The notes: a model not told the origin generated them from the sequence alone. Positions 16,868 through 25,542 are shown, counted from the stretch's first letter. The stretch is 64,000 bases of DNA from Actinomyces oris (GCF_006546825.1 NZ_VICC01000006.1:62001-126000), one strand, 5' to 3'. Translations and numbers: made by a program.

Positions 16868-17524
16868 ATGTCCTATCTCTTGCAGAATTTAAAACCACTT
16901 CGGAATGCTATGAGAGAGCGTGGATGGGTGGTAACGTGTTTTGATTTTACCTACAAAAAGCAGGGTTACTACGTCACAGTTACTGACTATATCAACATTC
17001 CGAAGCCGGATATCTATGCGCTCGTTGAACTATGCTTCATGCGAAAAAATGACGTCTCTGACTCGTTATCGACATGGGCAAACGTGACTCGCATTCACGG
17101 TGCAGACAAAAAAGTATTTCGAGACTTCTTTGGGATTGAGGATAAACCAAATGAAGGAAACTTAATTGAGCAATTTTGCGAGCAGTTTGGCAAGTGGATT
17201 CCTGTCGACATCAAGGATCTGAGCGAGGGGCAAAAGAGAGCCGTTGTGCGGCAACTAGGCATCTCGGATACTAGCGACGATCCTGACAAAATCTATTGCA
17301 TAGATGTGAGGCGAACCGGCACGAGAGCCGATGGCAGCCTGAAGGAACGTTCGTCGTTCAACTCGCAAAAGAGCGAGTTCTTGCGCCCGGAACTCTATGC
17401 CAAGTTTAAAGATGACTTGAACCTGAGTTTCTACTATTCGATTGACCCATCAGCGGAAAAGACCGACGGGCAGATCATTGCGAGTGTCGCTGCGAGAGAA
17501 TCGACACAGCTTCGTCGAGAGTAA
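16868..17524 (+). CDS. Hypothetical protein, DUF6037-like
   Basis: This 218-aa soluble protein opens MSYLLQNLKPLRNAMRERGW, followed by alternating beta/alpha segments (VVTCFDFTYKKQGYYVTVTD) and a C-terminal region with FNSQKSEFLRPELYAKFKDD. The pattern recalls proteins annotated DUF6037, of unknown function; the match is from memory of the family's style and is uncertain. It is AT-rich. It is convergent with the truncated J-like gene that follows. Confidence 0.5.
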   Translation: MSYLLQNLKPLRNAMRERGWVVTCFDFTYKKQGYYVTVTDYINIPKPDIYALVELCFMRKNDVSDSLSTWANVTRIHGADKKVFRDFFGIEDKPNEGNLIEQFCEQFGKWIPVDIKDLSEGQKRAVVRQLGISDTSDDPDKIYCIDVRRTGTRADGSLKERSSFNSQKSEFLRPELYAKFKDDLNLSFYYSIDPSAEKTDGQIIASVAARESTQLRRE

Positions 17525-17728
17525 GGTCCATGCCAGGAGGCTGAGGCTATCACTTGCCTCTTCGCCATCTTTGCCACCGAGAGAGGCTCTCCGTCGCCAT
17601 TGCCGACGCACGCGCTCGACATCTTGGCGTAGTTGAGCTGTCGATTCCTTCCGTTTGAATCCGAATTCTTGGTAGTAGTCGCAGTCGGTTTTTAATCTTG
17701 ACTTACGCATGCGTCCGTAACTCTCCAT
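17450..17728 (-). pseudogene. Truncated paralogue of the J-domain-like protein
   Basis: The first 60 or so residues (CDYYQEFGFKRKESTAQLRQ, then RVRRQWRRRASLGGKDGEEA) clearly match the start of the protein at 25542 (VDYYEEFALHREDSTQKI, then KVQRQWRTLGVRSGREGKEA). After that the similarity is lost and the frame ends within the neighbouring gene. It therefore looks like a leftover 5' end of a second copy of the same operon, positioned just downstream of the small gene at 17878. Confidence 0.55.
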
Positions 17729-17877
17729 TCGGATGTCTGTTGGGGTACCCTCGGCTAGAAGGAGTCAATTAATTACTGTTTTACGGAAACGAGAATAAGT
17801 CGAGGAATATTTTAGGGGTAGCAAGATAGGCTCTGATATGAATGACACGAGTCCAAGCTGTCCGCCGACGTAACTGG

Positions 17878-18459
17878 TCAAGACTTCGCCTTGCGGGCGC
17901 TTCGATCTTTAAAATCTTTAATCAGCGTCTGCCATTCTCCCCATTCTGGTACGTCCACATACAGGTCAGATACGTCCATGCCGCTGAATTCATGGCTGAC
18001 GCGTTTTGTCGGGTCGTTTCCGTCGATGAACATAAACTCACCACTACCATCTTGACGGTTCGTAATCATGACTTCCATTGGTTTTTGTGGGAGCCATTGG
18101 CCGTTACCGAGAGTGTCGCCATAATCGTAGAACTGCATTAGTGCACAAAATAGGCGGCCGTTGCCCACGTTGTTCCACCAGAGTGTTTCTAGGGGCATAT
18201 CAAGAAATAGGAAGCGGCGTACTGTGAAAGAGGGGTTCTCTCCTGAATCAACATTAATGTAGTACGGTGCGTACTTTACGCCCGCTTTCTCTTCGTCCGG
18301 TGCGACAATAGTGATATCTTTGAGCGGCATTGTGTAGAACTTTTTGGCTTCGTCTTCGCTGAGCCAATATGGCCTATAATTCTCCGTTTCAAATAGCTTC
18401 GATATTGGCATTGCGTTTTGGAGCTTGACATTGAAGTCTTCGCAGAATTTCCATTTCAT
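17878..18459 (-). CDS. Hypothetical protein, possible immunity partner
   Basis: This 193-aa acidic soluble protein begins MKWKFCEDFNVKLQNAMPIS. It has many aromatic residues (RPYWLSEDEAKKFYTM; LETLWWNNVGNGRLFCALM) and no catalytic motif. It starts inside the last codons of the gene at 18456 with an ATGA-type overlap, so the two are translated together. A small acidic protein coupled to a larger WXG-like protein is what an immunity protein of a secreted toxin looks like; this is an inference from position only. It is the last gene of the seven-gene operon. Confidence 0.6.
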   Translation of the reverse strand: MKWKFCEDFNVKLQNAMPISKLFETENYRPYWLSEDEAKKFYTMPLKDITIVAPDEEKAGVKYAPYYINVDSGENPSFTVRRFLFLDMPLETLWWNNVGNGRLFCALMQFYDYGDTLGNGQWLPQKPMEVMITNRQDGSGEFMFIDGNDPTKRVSHEFSGMDVSDLYVDVPEWGEWQTLIKDFKDRSARKAKS

Positions 18460-19646
18460 TTACGTTTCCTTTCGTTAATTAACGCCATCCCTAGTGTACT
18501 TGCCATTCGGCCAATCTTCAATACTGAGTTTCTGTGTTTTATGGAGCTCTTTCCATCGTCCGACAGTTTCCACTCATCGTGGCGCGTGTCCCATATCGTT
18601 ACGTGCCTCTCGGCTGCGTATGCTAAGTATTCTGGCGGGGGTGGATCGTCTTGCTCAGGTATTTCCAGTATCATTATTCCCTTGAGCGATTTTCCAATTA
18701 GTTTGTCTGGGTCAAGGCCAACGGATTCAAATTTCTCCCGATTGGAAGGGGTGTCGGCGATGACGATACTCTTGTCCCCAGGGGTGTATTTGTTTGCGAG
18801 CTGATCGACATATTGCTTCCAAGTCGAGAATGAAATTTCGCTGATTTGGCTATGCTTTCGTTCGACAACTTGTTCGTGGTGTATGCTGATCGAGTCAACG
18901 CGGTTGTATTTTGATTGTTTTGGAAGGGCCACGCCGTCGTTTCCCGTGCGTGCTCCCACTTGCGTCACGTGAATTTCGTTTAGTTGGTATCTGCGAACAT
19001 TTTCAAGGTTAAAGATTCTTCCTTCTATTATCCGAATCAACCAACCACAGGAAGAGGAATCGCTTTCGGTAAGGTATCGTACAATTGTTTTAAGTCTACT
19101 GATTTTTTTTAGGTCTTCGCTAGATGTGCTATCGTTGAAGGCGTCTCCTCTTGGGTCGCTGAACATGTATCGGTATTGCTCTTGGGTTAGAAGAGAAATT
19201 GCTTTGGCTAAACTGCTGCCAGTTTCCTCTCTGTTTTTCGTGGTGAGTTTATTGTCTTTCTGGTGATCTTGGTTTGGCTTTTTGTGCGTGCCTGCTGGTA
19301 AAGGTACTGATGTTGTGGTTTGTCGTAGCGAGGTGGTTGTGTCGATCTGTGTTCCCCGAGATGTATTGGAAACGGCTTGTCCATAAAGTCTCAGAATCAG
19401 TTCTTCATTGGCGTTGTTGTATGCCGTGATACAGCCTCTGGTGATGTTGGATATAAAGCCTTGTGCCGTTGCAAGGTTCTCCGCGGCATCCTGAGCGGCG
19501 TCGCTACAGTATGTGGATACTCGACTGCAGACATTGCTAAGGGCTGCGCTAAGGTCGTTGAGTCTTCCTTGTGTGCCGCTGGTCGAAGTGAGTAGATCTC
19601 GGCCTCGATGTAGTTCGTCAATCACTTCCTGAAAGTTGTGCGACAT
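18456..19646 (-). CDS. WXG-like helical N-terminus with possible nuclease C-terminus (candidate effector)
   Basis: A 396-aa protein. Residues 1-90 are helical and similar in size to the three small proteins upstream (VIDELHRGRDLLTSTSG..., AQDAAENLATAQGFI). Residues 95-150 form a Thr/Lys/Gln-rich linker. The C-terminal half has ordered alpha/beta structure with a VDSISIHHEQVVERKHSQIS segment in which Asp, then Glu-x-Lys on a strand, could be a PD-(D/E)xK nuclease core, followed by WKQYVDQLANKYTPGDKSIVI. The modular layout resembles WXG/LXG effectors of type VII secretion, but the nuclease assignment is a hypothesis. The downstream gene overlaps its stop. Confidence 0.6.
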   Translation of the reverse strand: MSHNFQEVIDELHRGRDLLTSTSGTQGRLNDLSAALSNVCSRVSTYCSDAAQDAAENLATAQGFISNITRGCITAYNNANEELILRLYGQAVSNTSRGTQIDTTTSLRQTTTSVPLPAGTHKKPNQDHQKDNKLTTKNREETGSSLAKAISLLTQEQYRYMFSDPRGDAFNDSTSSEDLKKISRLKTIVRYLTESDSSSCGWLIRIIEGRIFNLENVRRYQLNEIHVTQVGARTGNDGVALPKQSKYNRVDSISIHHEQVVERKHSQISEISFSTWKQYVDQLANKYTPGDKSIVIADTPSNREKFESVGLDPDKLIGKSLKGIMILEIPEQDDPPPPEYLAYAAERHVTIWDTRHDEWKLSDDGKSSIKHRNSVLKIGRMASTLGMALINERKRK

Positions 19647-19664
19647 TGCGTGCTGTCCTTGGTG

Positions 19665-19928
19665 CTAGTCTTCCGGTGGTGGGTCAAGTGGAATCGCTTT
19701 GATATTACTTATCGCACACTCGATCTGATCGGCGCACGACTTCAGATAACCTCTTGCTGCCATCATTTGCTGCAGCATCACCTCGGTGAGTTGATGGCCG
19801 TCGGCAGCGCTCTGGGTAATTGCAGCCACGTCGTGGGTGCTCGTGTCGGCGTCTTTCACCAAGCCAAGTGCATCCTGTAGCTGGTGGAGGAGCTGCTGCT
19901 GCGCCCCTTCGCTAATGGTTTCTGGCAT
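19665..19928 (-). CDS. WXG100-sized helical protein 3
   Basis: An 87-aa protein, almost wholly helical and acidic, with no signal peptide or membrane segment. It lacks a WXG motif in the centre but has the length and heptad pattern of ESAT-6/WXG100 proteins (LLHQLQDALGLVKDADTSTH, then VMLQQMMAARGYLKSCADQI). It lies only 6 bp after the stop of protein 2, and 18 bp separate it from the effector candidate, so it is in the same operon as the FtsK-type ATPase. Confidence 0.6.
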   Translation of the reverse strand: MPETISEGAQQQLLHQLQDALGLVKDADTSTHDVAAITQSAADGHQLTEVMLQQMMAARGYLKSCADQIECAISNIKAIPLDPPPED

Positions 19929-19934
19929 GAGGGG

Positions 19935-20195
19935 CTACTGCTGTGCGTGCTGGACGAAGTCGTCGACGGCGGAACTGAGTTGGCTCATGGCGGCGGCGCA
20001 GCTCTCGAGCGCTTGGCTGGCAGTGCGAACTTGCTGGGCGGCGCTTTCGCCCGTTTGGGATGGTGTAGTGACGGATTGCAGTTCATCTGCTTTCTGAGAC
20101 AAGGACTGGGCAGTGGCGCTAGAACCGGTGCTGAGCTGGGTGGCGTTGCTGCCGATCTGCTGGGCGGCTGCCACAACGTTTGCGAGGGCGGGCAT
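19935..20195 (-). CDS. WXG100-sized helical protein 2
   Basis: An 86-aa helical protein rich in Ala, Ser and Gln (NVVAAAQQIGSNATQLSTGS, then VRTASQALESCAAAMSQLSS). It is comparable in size to WXG100 substrates of type VII secretion, again without a WXG motif. It is located 22 bp after protein 1 and just ahead of protein 3, with no terminators between them. Confidence 0.65.
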   Translation of the reverse strand: MPALANVVAAAQQIGSNATQLSTGSSATAQSLSQKADELQSVTTPSQTGESAAQQVRTASQALESCAAAMSQLSSAVDDFVQHAQQ

Positions 20196-20217
20196 GGCGG
20201 TGCTCCTGTTTCGTGTC

Positions 20218-20472
20218 TTAGAGGTCGATGACTTGCTGGCAGCCGTCTGCAGAGGCGTTGAGCGCGCTCTCGGCCCCGCCGAGGCTGTCGAGCGCCTGGC
20301 TGAGAGCGGCGAGCATGCGCTGCTCGTGGCCGGCGTTGTCGCCTTCCAGCTCGGACGTGACGAGGGTGATGGAGTCCTCGGTCTTGGTCTTGAAGCTGGC
20401 GATCTGCGAGAGCTGGTCTTCGATCTGCTGCTTGATGGACTCGACGGTGGCGAGGACGTCGGCGAGAGACAT
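20218..20472 (-). CDS. WXG100-sized helical protein 1
   Basis: An 84-aa helical protein (MSLADVLATVESIKQQIEDQ, then LAALSQALDSLGGAESALNA). It has two predicted long helices separated around a Gly/Asp/Asn turn (GDNAG), as in the helical hairpins of WXG100 proteins, but no tryptophan. It follows the FtsK-type ATPase gene with 69 bp between, on the same strand. Confidence 0.65.
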   Translation of the reverse strand: MSLADVLATVESIKQQIEDQLSQIASFKTKTEDSITLVTSELEGDNAGHEQRMLAALSQALDSLGGAESALNASADGCQQVIDL

Positions 20473-20541
20473 AGTGCGGGTACCTTTCGACGCGGCGGTG
20501 GAGAGAGGGAGATGCTGAGCCTGGTGGAGCGGCGCGTTCCG

Positions 20542-22860
20542 TCAGCTGATGCGGCTGTACGGGATGACGAGCTGTGGGTTGCTCATGGTGGCGCTGTCCC
20601 AGACGAGGGCGCGGTTGTCCTGCGGCGTCCAGCGCAGGATGGGCTGCTTGAAGGCCTCGCGGGCTGAGGAATGGTCGAGGTGCATGGCCATGCGGATGTC
20701 GAAGTTGTTGTCGCCGCCGAGCCCGACCATGGCTTTGAATGAGGAGTACTTGTTCCACCAGCCCAGGAGGTGGATGCTAGCTAGCGGACCGTTGGCGAAG
20801 AGCGTCTTGATCTTGGTGGTGTCGCTGCGCCACCGTTCCATGCCGAAGCCGATGACGTAGACCGGCGGTGCGCTGGCGTTGTCGGCTGCGAATGCGGCTC
20901 GCTCGACCAGTTCGTCGATGAGTGCGTCTGCCTGGTGCTTGTTGACAACGCGGTAGGTGCTGCCGAGCCTGGTGAGTTGGCGCTCGAAGTGGATGCGCAC
21001 GTTGTCGTGCTCTGGTGAGTGCCAGTTGCTGGTGAGATCGAGGCCGATGATCTCGGCGGCCGGCGTGCTGTGCAGGAGGGAGAGCGCAGCATTGAGCAAG
21101 ATGGTGTGGCCTGGACCGGTTCCGAATAGGGCTAGGTTGCGGCCGACGTCGGTGGAGAAGTCCGCTGCCAGTGGCGCGACGCCGACGGTGATGCGGCGGC
21201 CGAGCATGGCGTGCCTGCTCTGCAGGTTCGTTAGGACGCGTGCGTCGTCGCCCAGCCTGAGGCGGCGCTCACCCTCGAAGACCTCTGGTGGGGTGACGGT
21301 GCCTTGGGCCTGCTGCCACCAGGCGGTGCGCAGCTCGGCCAGGATGGCGTCGTCGGCATAGGCGATGGTGGTTTTGCGGTTGGAGGACAGCTCGCCGTAG
21401 TCGAGGTTGACGATGGCCTCCCGAGACCTGATGTGGCTGGCAGCATCATTCTTGAGACCGAGCGTGGCGTGAGACTCCGCCAAGGAGTTCTTTAGAGCCA
21501 GCCGCACTGGGATCTGAGCGAACAGCGCCTGACCAGTGGTGCCCCCGAGCATGCCGCCACTGCCAATGGTCTGGGAGGCCAGGATGAAGTGGATGCCGCA
21601 GGCGCGAAACAACCGGGCACCTTTGATGATGAGATCGCTGGCGGTCGTGGCGACGGTATCTTGGTCGGCGAAGAGCATCTGGAACTCGTCGATGACCACC
21701 ACGATGCGGGGCATGACGGCCTCGGGATCAGCCAGGCGGTACTGGCGGATGTTCTGCACGCCGGCGGCTTTGAAGGTGGCCATGCGCTGGCGGTAGATGG
21801 CGAAGAGATGCCGCAGGACGTTGACGCCGTACTCTCGGTCGGCGTCCAGCCCCAGCACGCGAGCGTGCGGCAGGAAAGAACCAGTGTGCGGGTCTGGGGC
21901 GAAGGCCTGGAGAGTGACACCCTCCTTGAAATCGAGCATGTAGAACTCGACCTCGCTGGGGGAGTAGCGCTGGCACAGGGAGTGCACCACCACCGAGATG
22001 AGGTTGGACTTGCCCTGCCCGACCGCTCCGGTGATCAGGGCGTTGTGGCGCTGGTTGAGCTCGTCGCCGAGGGTGACCTCGATGGTGGACATCCCATAGG
22101 TACCCACTGCAAAGCTGATGCCGTCTCGGCTGGACTGCGACCACGGAGCGTCCAGCGGCTGAACGTCGCTAAAGGCCACTGGCTCCACCTGGGCGTTGGC
22201 GAGCGCCGAGGCGACGTGTCGGCTGACTGAGATGAGGTCGTCGGCACTTTGCGGGTCGAACTGCCCCCGCACTGCCCCGTCATCGCCGTAGACCATGCGC
22301 TCATCAACATCGCACAGCTGAGTCAGGTCGAGAATCTCGTCGTTGACCTTGAGTTTCATGGAGTGGATGAGAAAAGTGACGCCGGCAGCCGGGCCAGCCT
22401 TGAGCAGAACGGTGAGCTTGTCTCTGATCTCGTCACTTAGCAGGTGGTAGATTGTCGAGAGGACGACTAGCTTGAAGCCCTCTACCTTGGGTGAGAGTTG
22501 CTGGCGGAAGTCCAGCAGACTCTCCGTGCGGCCCTGGATGACGTTGAGCACTGAGCGCACATGCTCGTGCAGGTACTTGATTGTCTCGTTCAGCTCCTGA
22601 AGGTCGTTGATGTGGCGCAGGATCTTTTCCCCGCCGCTGTTGACCTCCTGGAACGGCGCCGCGATGCCCCTGAGCGCGTCGTCGAAGACGAGCACCTCCA
22701 ACTGCCCTGGTGCCGTGTGGGCCAGGGCATTGGCGATGGCGAACTGGGCAAACTGTACCGAGTCGGCCCGGTCATAATCGTCGATCCAGATGTGACTACG
22801 ACCGATAAAGTCCAGGTGGCCGCCTCGGAGTCGCAACTGGTCAGCAACAGGTGTATCCAT
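20542..22860 (-). CDS. FtsK/SpoIIIE (EccC-like) multi-domain ATPase
   Basis: A 772-aa cytosolic protein with three ATPase-like parts. The central one is complete: Walker A GAVGQGKSN near residue 280 and Walker B RIVVVIDEFQMLF near residue 390, followed by an IHFILASQT sensor segment. The first and third parts are degenerate (LALFGTGPGHTILLN lacks the lysine). This layout resembles the motor half of EccC/EssC from type VII secretion, but the N-terminal membrane segments of those proteins are missing. The AAGGAA site and 22-bp gap from the J/TPR gene upstream place it second in the operon. It probably drives transfer of the small helical proteins (inference). Confidence 0.85.
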   Translation of the reverse strand: MDTPVADQLRLRGGHLDFIGRSHIWIDDYDRADSVQFAQFAIANALAHTAPGQLEVLVFDDALRGIAAPFQEVNSGGEKILRHINDLQELNETIKYLHEHVRSVLNVIQGRTESLLDFRQQLSPKVEGFKLVVLSTIYHLLSDEIRDKLTVLLKAGPAAGVTFLIHSMKLKVNDEILDLTQLCDVDERMVYGDDGAVRGQFDPQSADDLISVSRHVASALANAQVEPVAFSDVQPLDAPWSQSSRDGISFAVGTYGMSTIEVTLGDELNQRHNALITGAVGQGKSNLISVVVHSLCQRYSPSEVEFYMLDFKEGVTLQAFAPDPHTGSFLPHARVLGLDADREYGVNVLRHLFAIYRQRMATFKAAGVQNIRQYRLADPEAVMPRIVVVIDEFQMLFADQDTVATTASDLIIKGARLFRACGIHFILASQTIGSGGMLGGTTGQALFAQIPVRLALKNSLAESHATLGLKNDAASHIRSREAIVNLDYGELSSNRKTTIAYADDAILAELRTAWWQQAQGTVTPPEVFEGERRLRLGDDARVLTNLQSRHAMLGRRITVGVAPLAADFSTDVGRNLALFGTGPGHTILLNAALSLLHSTPAAEIIGLDLTSNWHSPEHDNVRIHFERQLTRLGSTYRVVNKHQADALIDELVERAAFAADNASAPPVYVIGFGMERWRSDTTKIKTLFANGPLASIHLLGWWNKYSSFKAMVGLGGDNNFDIRMAMHLDHSSAREAFKQPILRWTPQDNRALVWDSATMSNPQLVIPYSRIS

Positions 22861-22882
22861 GGTGGTAATTCCTTAATACTGC

Positions 22883-23136
22883 TTAGTTAGATTCAATGTC
22901 CGCTTTCATCTCGCGCAACTGATCCTCAAGTACCTTGATCTCGACGGCACCAAGTGACCGCGCGCGCCCCTGAGCGGCCCGAGCCTGCTTCTGTGCAGCG
23001 CCCGCTTCGCGGCATGCCTTCTCGTACTTGGCTGTATCCTGATCGTGGTTCTGCAGGACTGTGAAGTATCCCAATACCCCGATCAATGGGAATACGAGCC
23101 CCGTGTAAAGAGTGCTTTCTCCAGATGAGTATGCGA
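22883..23136 (-). pseudogene. 3' fragment of J-domain/TPR/membrane gene, cut off by IS
   Basis: This is the C-terminal part of the gene that begins at 25542. It encodes a second membrane helix (LVFPLIGVLGYFTVLQ) and a charged coiled-coil tail ending in DIESN. Removing the IS and one copy of the 10-bp duplication joins it in frame to the 5' part, giving 454 codons. The stop lies 22 bp before the ATPase gene start. Confidence 0.85.
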
Positions 23137-23146
23137 CGATGCCGAT
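23137..23146 (+). repeat. Left target-site duplication CGATGCCGAT
   Basis: This 10-bp sequence is repeated at 24432-24441, directly flanking the IS. It is the duplication expected for ISAs1-family insertion. Confidence 0.85.
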
Positions 23147-24431
23147 TCAGGGGGTCGGCAAAGTCGGTGGGTGAGGGTGTCTGAGCTTGTTTCACGGGGT
23201 GGTGTGTTGCTAGGACGGGGGCGCGGGCCCCGCAGGGACGATGAGTGGTGTCTAATCAATCCCTTCGTCCTGGGAGCCCGCGCTGATGTCATCTTCCACC
23301 ACGACCGTCCTGTCGCGCCAGCCTCTGGTCCAGGTTCTCAGGAGCGTCACCGACCCCCGGGACAGGCGGGGTGTGCGTCATGACCTGCTTACGGTGCTGT
23401 CTCTGGCCGTGACCGGAGTGCTGGCCGGCTGTCGCAGCCTGACTGCGATATGGGAGTACGCCACCGACCTGACCGCCGCCGACCTGGAGGCTCTGGGACT
23501 GGAGGCGGGGCAGGATCTTCCGTCGGAGTCGACCATCCGCCGGGTTCTGCAGGACCTGGACCCCGCTGACGTTGATGCCCACCTGAGGTCCTGGTTGTGC
23601 ACACGCGCCGGCACCATCAACGGTCGCAGGGTGATCGCGGTGGACGGCAAGACCATGCGTGGGGCCCGCACCAGCAAGGACCCGGCGCCTCATCTCCTGG
23701 CCGCTTTGGACCAGGCCACCGGAGCCGTGCTGACCCAGCAGCGAGTGGCCGGCAAGTCCAACGAGATCCCGGCCCTCAGGGACTTGCTTGAGCCCCTCGA
23801 CCTGGACGGGGTGGTGGTGACCGCCGATGCGATGCACACCCAGACAGGCACAGCCCAGTGGATCACCCGGCGTGGTGGTCACTACCTTCTCACCGTCAAG
23901 GGCAACCAGAAGACCCTTCGCAAGACGCTCAAGGCGCTGCCCTGGAAGAGTGTCCCGTCCGTCTCAAGCGTCGACACCTCTCACGGTCGGCGGGTGCGGC
24001 GTACTGCCAAGGCGATTGAGGCTCCCGCCTGGGTGGACTTCCCCGGGGCTGCGCAGGTGGTCCAGCTCCGACGCACCAGGACCATCAAGAGCAGGAAGCA
24101 TGTTGAGGTGGTCTACCTGATTTGTTCCCTCCCTATGACCGATGCCCAGCCCGAGGTCGTCGCGGCCTGGCTCCAAGGGCACTGGGGAATCGAGAACCGA
24201 CTTCACTGGGTCAGGGACGTGGTCTTCGATGAGGACCGCCACCAGCTGCGCACCGGCAACGGCCCAAAGGTCATGGCCGCCCTGCGTAACCTGGCCATCA
24301 GCCTCATCCGACTCTTCCACGGCACCGGCACCTCCATCGCCAGCACCACCAGATCCCTGTCACGACAACCCAAACGAGCCATCAGACTACTCACCCAAAA
24401 CCCCACCTAAACCGACTTTGCCGACCCCCTG
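23147..24431 (+). mobile_element. ISAs1-family insertion sequence
   Basis: A 1.28-kb element with perfect terminal inverted repeats of at least 21 bp at 23148-23168 and 24411-24431 (core GGGGGTCGGCAAAGTCGGT), one transposase gene and a 10-bp target duplication. It is intact and sits in plus orientation inside a minus-strand gene. The clean duplication and the precise restoration of the frame on removal indicate a recent insertion. Confidence 0.93.
23286..24410 (+). CDS. ISAs1-family transposase
   Basis: This 374-aa DDE transposase (H-repeat-associated type) shows the family signatures: SVTDPRDRRGVRHDL near the N-terminus, AVDGKTMRGA with the first Asp, VVTADAMHTQ with the second, and GHWGIENRLHWVRDVVFDED for the Glu region. 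Length and motifs are complete, so it is probably active. The ATG at 23286 follows GGGAGCCCGCGCTG, a weak site. Confidence 0.95.
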   Translation: MSSSTTTVLSRQPLVQVLRSVTDPRDRRGVRHDLLTVLSLAVTGVLAGCRSLTAIWEYATDLTAADLEALGLEAGQDLPSESTIRRVLQDLDPADVDAHLRSWLCTRAGTINGRRVIAVDGKTMRGARTSKDPAPHLLAALDQATGAVLTQQRVAGKSNEIPALRDLLEPLDLDGVVVTADAMHTQTGTAQWITRRGGHYLLTVKGNQKTLRKTLKALPWKSVPSVSSVDTSHGRRVRRTAKAIEAPAWVDFPGAAQVVQLRRTRTIKSRKHVEVVYLICSLPMTDAQPEVVAAWLQGHWGIENRLHWVRDVVFDEDRHQLRTGNGPKVMAALRNLAISLIRLFHGTGTSIASTTRSLSRQPKRAIRLLTQNPT

Positions 24432-25542
24432 CGATGCCGATAATGGCTGCAATGCCAAGAGACCATAGTAAAATATTGACGCTTGGAGGCTCGCCAGGCT
24501 TCAGGTGATCAGTGTTAGCCAACTCGTCGCTCGGGGCGTTCTTGATTGCAGTGATGCGCTGTTCGATGAGCTCGAGGCAGCCGATGTGCGCCTCAATGAA
24601 GCTCGATAGCTTCGACAGTAGGTGTGACCGAATATTCTGGTTGACGATGTGGTTGCGCATGCTGCGGAAGTCGTTCAAGGAGTTGACAACGTCACTCTCT
24701 TTGAGTCGCTTCTCTTCGTAAGCGCGAGTAATTTCATCAACACCGAAGTGGAAGTGTAGGCATTTTGCCTCCAGGGCTGCATAACATGACTGGTAGACCT
24801 TGTGTAGGAGTATATCGTCGTCGATTTCTGCTCCGACTTTCAGGGCGATCAGGCAGATGTCGACTGCCTTGTCGTACTCTTTGAGTATTGTGTATGATAT
24901 TGCTGCTCTCCATGCAATGTCGCAAAATGCAAATGGGTTGGCTTCTTGGAGAGCACGAAGGAAGCATTCGATGGCATTGGCGTGCTGTCTGATTGCCGCG
25001 AAACAGACTCCACGGGCGAAATTGACGTCAGCAACGTACTTCTTCTCCAGATCGAGGACATACGATTCGTCGGCGTACTTCTTGGCCTGTCGGTACGTTT
25101 GCCGCTTCTCCCTGTCACTGCCCCATGCCTCGGCAAGCTCTACCCACGCTGACACGACGTAGCATTGTGGGTTGTCGTTCTCTGCGGTGCGGGCTTTCGC
25201 TGCTGCAATCTTGGCGGGACCATTGTCGCCAACGAAGTAGTACTTCCATGACTCGTTGATCCAGTCAGTCTTCTTTTCGGACTTGATAACTTTCGGAACC
25301 TGCTTTAACGACTCATCGTAGGTGTGCCGTAACTCGTCGCTCTGAAATACTTGAAGCGCCTTCTCGATGAGTCTAAGCTTCTCGTTCGCTTCCTTGCCTT
25401 CTCGCCCACTGCGTACTCCGAGCGTTCGCCACTGACGTTGAACCTTCTTGAGATCCTTGAGAATTTTTTGGGTTGAATCTTCTCTGTGGAGTGCGAACTC
25501 TTCGTAGTAATCGACCACGACATTCGTCTGCTCATATGCCAT
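24391..25542 (-). pseudogene. 5' part of degenerate J-domain/TPR/membrane protein, disrupted by IS
   Basis: The protein starts MAYEQTNVVVDYYEEFAL and residues 10-80 follow the J-domain layout (D-Y-Y...; helix; ANEKLRLIEKALQVFQSDEL; RHTYDESL), but the HPD tripeptide that stimulates Hsp70 is absent. A TPR-like helical region follows (residues about 100-300), then a helical stretch and the first helix of a membrane hairpin (NILLWSLGIAAIIGI). Genuine sequence ends at 24432; the last dozen residues of the present ORF are read from the IS end. It is first in the seven-gene operon. Confidence 0.8.
24432..24441 (+). repeat. Right target-site duplication CGATGCCGAT
   Basis: Second copy of the 10-bp sequence at 23137-23146. 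Confidence 0.85.

Noticed and set aside
20542-22860. FtsK-type ATPase as a chromosome-partition FtsK
   Set aside because: No N-terminal membrane region and no gamma domain; three ATPase-like parts and WXG-sized neighbours fit the EccC-type better.
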